Shown here: one piece after another, positions 62,521-64,000 of the stretch
How the letters are laid out: every line of letters starts with the position of its first letter
Position numbering within the stretch: position 1 is the stretch's first letter
Source: Paraniabella defluvii
Lineage (GTDB): Bacteria; Bacteroidota; Bacteroidia; Chitinophagales; Chitinophagaceae
DNA length: 64,000 nt
Direction: 5' to 3'
Assembly (NCBI GenBank): GCA_019316985.1
Contig: CP079215.1
Location: 1,860,001 to 1,924,000 of the forward strand
The notes under the pieces: generated by a model
Told to the model about the DNA's origin: nothing
Databases searched by the model: none
The model's input: the letters and a program-made list of their open reading frames with translations, nothing else
Program-made: the position numbers and the translations under genes

Positions 62521-64000
62521 TTATCCTTCGGGCAATGCTTTCCATCTTCTTACAATGGAGGCATATAAAAGCATAAATAAAAACCCTGCAATTAAAAGAT
62601 AAGTGCTTAAACCCATCCCCAGCTGTTCCAGCAACACAGGAGGAGGCGTTTGTTTATAATAGAGAGGGCCCAGCTTTGCTTTATAGTAATCTTTCTGATG
62701 CATGGAAATAATGCCAATGATCAGCAAGACATAGGGAATAAAGCCTATGATGGTGATATTGATAAAAACAGCCTGGATCTTCTTTCGTATTTTTTTAAGC
62801 AACAATAATGGCGTAAACAAAATAATAGTTCCAACTATAAACGCCATATAAGAAATGACGAGTTCACTATGAATATTTAGTCCAACCACAGCAAGGCCCA
62901 AAGCGATGGCTATTACAATGGCGGCTATCATGGAGAACAGGAGGGAAGAGAGGCCTGAGGTTCTGAAAATAAAAAGCACCAGCGACAGCCCAAATGCCAG
63001 CCAGCATTGCATTTGAAAAAACACTTCCCAATAGTTGTATGTTTTAATACTATTGATATTACCGAATACATTTTTAAGAGAATTCGCATCAAAATAGAAG
63101 CTGGTTCTGCCTTTCTCAAAATATTCCTGTTTCAGGCTTTTAACCCCTTCAACGGCAGCATCCGGCGCCACCGATGCGGCAACAGCCGCAACAGCAGCAG
63201 CCACAGTGTCGGGTATCTGCTCATCGTACTTCCAGTCTTTGGGCATATAACCTCCATTGTACAAAAACTTTTCAACAATAAAGCTTTTACGGTTGATCAG
63301 GGATAGCCAGTTTTGAACAGTTAAATTAGTTTCTATCTTAAACTCTTTTGCGATTGTTAAAAAGAAGAAAATAATTGTCGAAACTCCTGTTCATTATTCC
63401 GCTGCAGAATCTGGTAAAGTTGCCGGCTGAGGTCCAGTGATTTTTGCTGGCTTTCATCGAAACGCGGTGTACCCTTTACATAAATGGCAGAAGCATCGTC
63501 ATAATACTCCTCCGTAAACAATACCCTGGAGTAATTAAAATAGCTGAGATCAGATGTCGCAAGCGCCGATACATCCACAACCTTATCCTTATCCCATACA
63601 GCCCAGGTTGTGTCATTAATGGCTTCAGAATACAGGTGCCCGCAGTTCGTCGCCCACCGTGTTGTCTTTTGCTGCTGTTAGCATTGTTTTCTTTAAAGTA
63701 TAAAACTGATACTCGTCGGTAAAGCGGCTGAGATATGGTTTGGAAAAGTCAATAAAAGCTTCGTTTACTTCGCAATAAAGGGTATCAAAAGGAGAAGGGT
63801 ATCTCCTCCTGTCTATGGTATAATCTTCCTGGTTAAATGATAAAAATGCCGCCGCCAGGCTGGCCTGGTCCAGCTTTTTATTATAAACAGCATCGGTATA
63901 TTTCATGCTGATATACCTTTTGTATCCCATTTGGTAAGACGAATAAAAAGTAGAAGAAAGCAGTAATACAATAAAGTATATAACGAAGGAAGAAAAAAGC
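62521..64000 (-). CDS. Unrecognised multi-helix membrane protein, partial, frameshifted
   Basis: Reads from beyond the window edge on the minus strand. A first membrane helix (VIYFIVLLLSSTF) leads to a soluble extracytoplasmic-like domain of about 250 residues (MGYKRYISMKYTDAVYNK, LYSEAINDTTWAVWD, EEYYDDASAIYVKG) and then about five membrane helices (for example FGLSLVLFIFRTSG, AAIVIAIALGLAVVGLNI, VISYMAFIVGTIILFTPLLL). The layout of helix, soluble domain, helix bundle resembles permease-type components, but no family motif is recognised. Frame changes near 63640 and 63360. It converges with feoB, whose stop is 15 bases away. Confidence 0.6.

Noticed and set aside
1..64000. CRISPR arrays, prophage, insertion sequences, rRNA or tRNA genes
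   Set aside because: No regularly spaced repeats, transposase, integrase or phage structural motifs, and no RNA-gene consensus were seen on either strand.

Overview
The window reads as a piece of a Bacteroidota chromosome, probably Chitinophagaceae or a close relative. The evidence is the mix of futalosine-pathway mqnC, Bacteroidota-only families (DUF2480, IPExxxVDY, a GH3-like protein, DUF983), a TonB receptor locus behind a cobalamin riboswitch, lipoproteins with LxxC/SxC-type lipoboxes, and promoter elements of the TAnnTTTG type. No phage, transposase, CRISPR array, rRNA or tRNA was recognised. Family-level placement is inference.

The dominant technical feature is that most long genes, including housekeeping genes (dnaN, kdsB, thiL, feoB, mqnC), are cut by +1/-1 frameshifts, often at homopolymer runs. 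The reading frames rejoin into full-length proteins when one base is added. I therefore annotate each gene as one CDS across its frameshifts and treat the breaks as probable sequencing/assembly indels, not pseudogenes. Two apparent fusions (an aldehyde oxidoreductase subunit with a VOC protein near 13.9 kb, and two tandem membrane proteins near 32.2 kb) are explained the same way.

Layout. 0-9.5 kb: partial aspartic protease (-), mqnC, a DUF2314 lipoprotein, NADH dehydrogenase II, a Na+/H+ antiporter, pentapeptide-repeat and DUF4198 proteins, an MBL-fold hydrolase and a zinc alcohol dehydrogenase. 9.5-18.3 kb: a Tat-exported three-subunit molybdenum aldehyde oxidoreductase (PaoABC type), two VOC proteins, a short asparaginase, an MFS exporter followed by an AraC regulator, DUF983 and an ArsC-like protein. 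18.4-27.4 kb: an OmpA/VWA-lipoprotein pair, Nfu, a PnuC/NadR-like salvage pair, thioredoxin, MtgA, LysE and a GH3-like protein. 27.4-31.3 kb: inositol monophosphatase, an S23-type four-helix gene between repeat-like sequences, thiL and an S41 protease lipoprotein. 31.5-37 kb: a minus-strand block with a PadR regulator and three membrane proteins, then a second block of YbjN-like protein, HtrA-like protease fused to a zinc ribbon and YbjN-like domain, RecX and an omega-amidase. 37.4-41 kb: dnaN, a TPM lipoprotein and a sugar dehydrogenase. 41-47 kb: a vitamin B12 uptake locus (riboswitch, BtuB-like receptor, two beta-propeller lipoproteins of BtuG type, a PKD-like lipoprotein). 47-64 kb: DUF2007, SRPBCC, sterol desaturase, kdsB, an ECF sigma/membrane-protein pair, CorA, an S9 peptidase, an M43 metalloprotease, DUF2480, a PpiD-like foldase, pterin dehydratase, IPExxxVDY, FeoB and a partial membrane protein.

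The most unusual signal is a C-terminal module shared by two unrelated secreted enzymes, the sugar dehydrogenase (39.4-41.0 kb) and the M43 protease (54.3-56.4 kb). It looks like the Fn3-like domain that usually precedes a type IX sorting domain, but it is split by a two-helix membrane hairpin with a basic loop and a lipobox-like cysteine, and the protein ends right after the last strand with no sorting domain. The second candidate is the HtrA-like/zinc-ribbon/YbjN-like protease with its YbjN-like neighbour.
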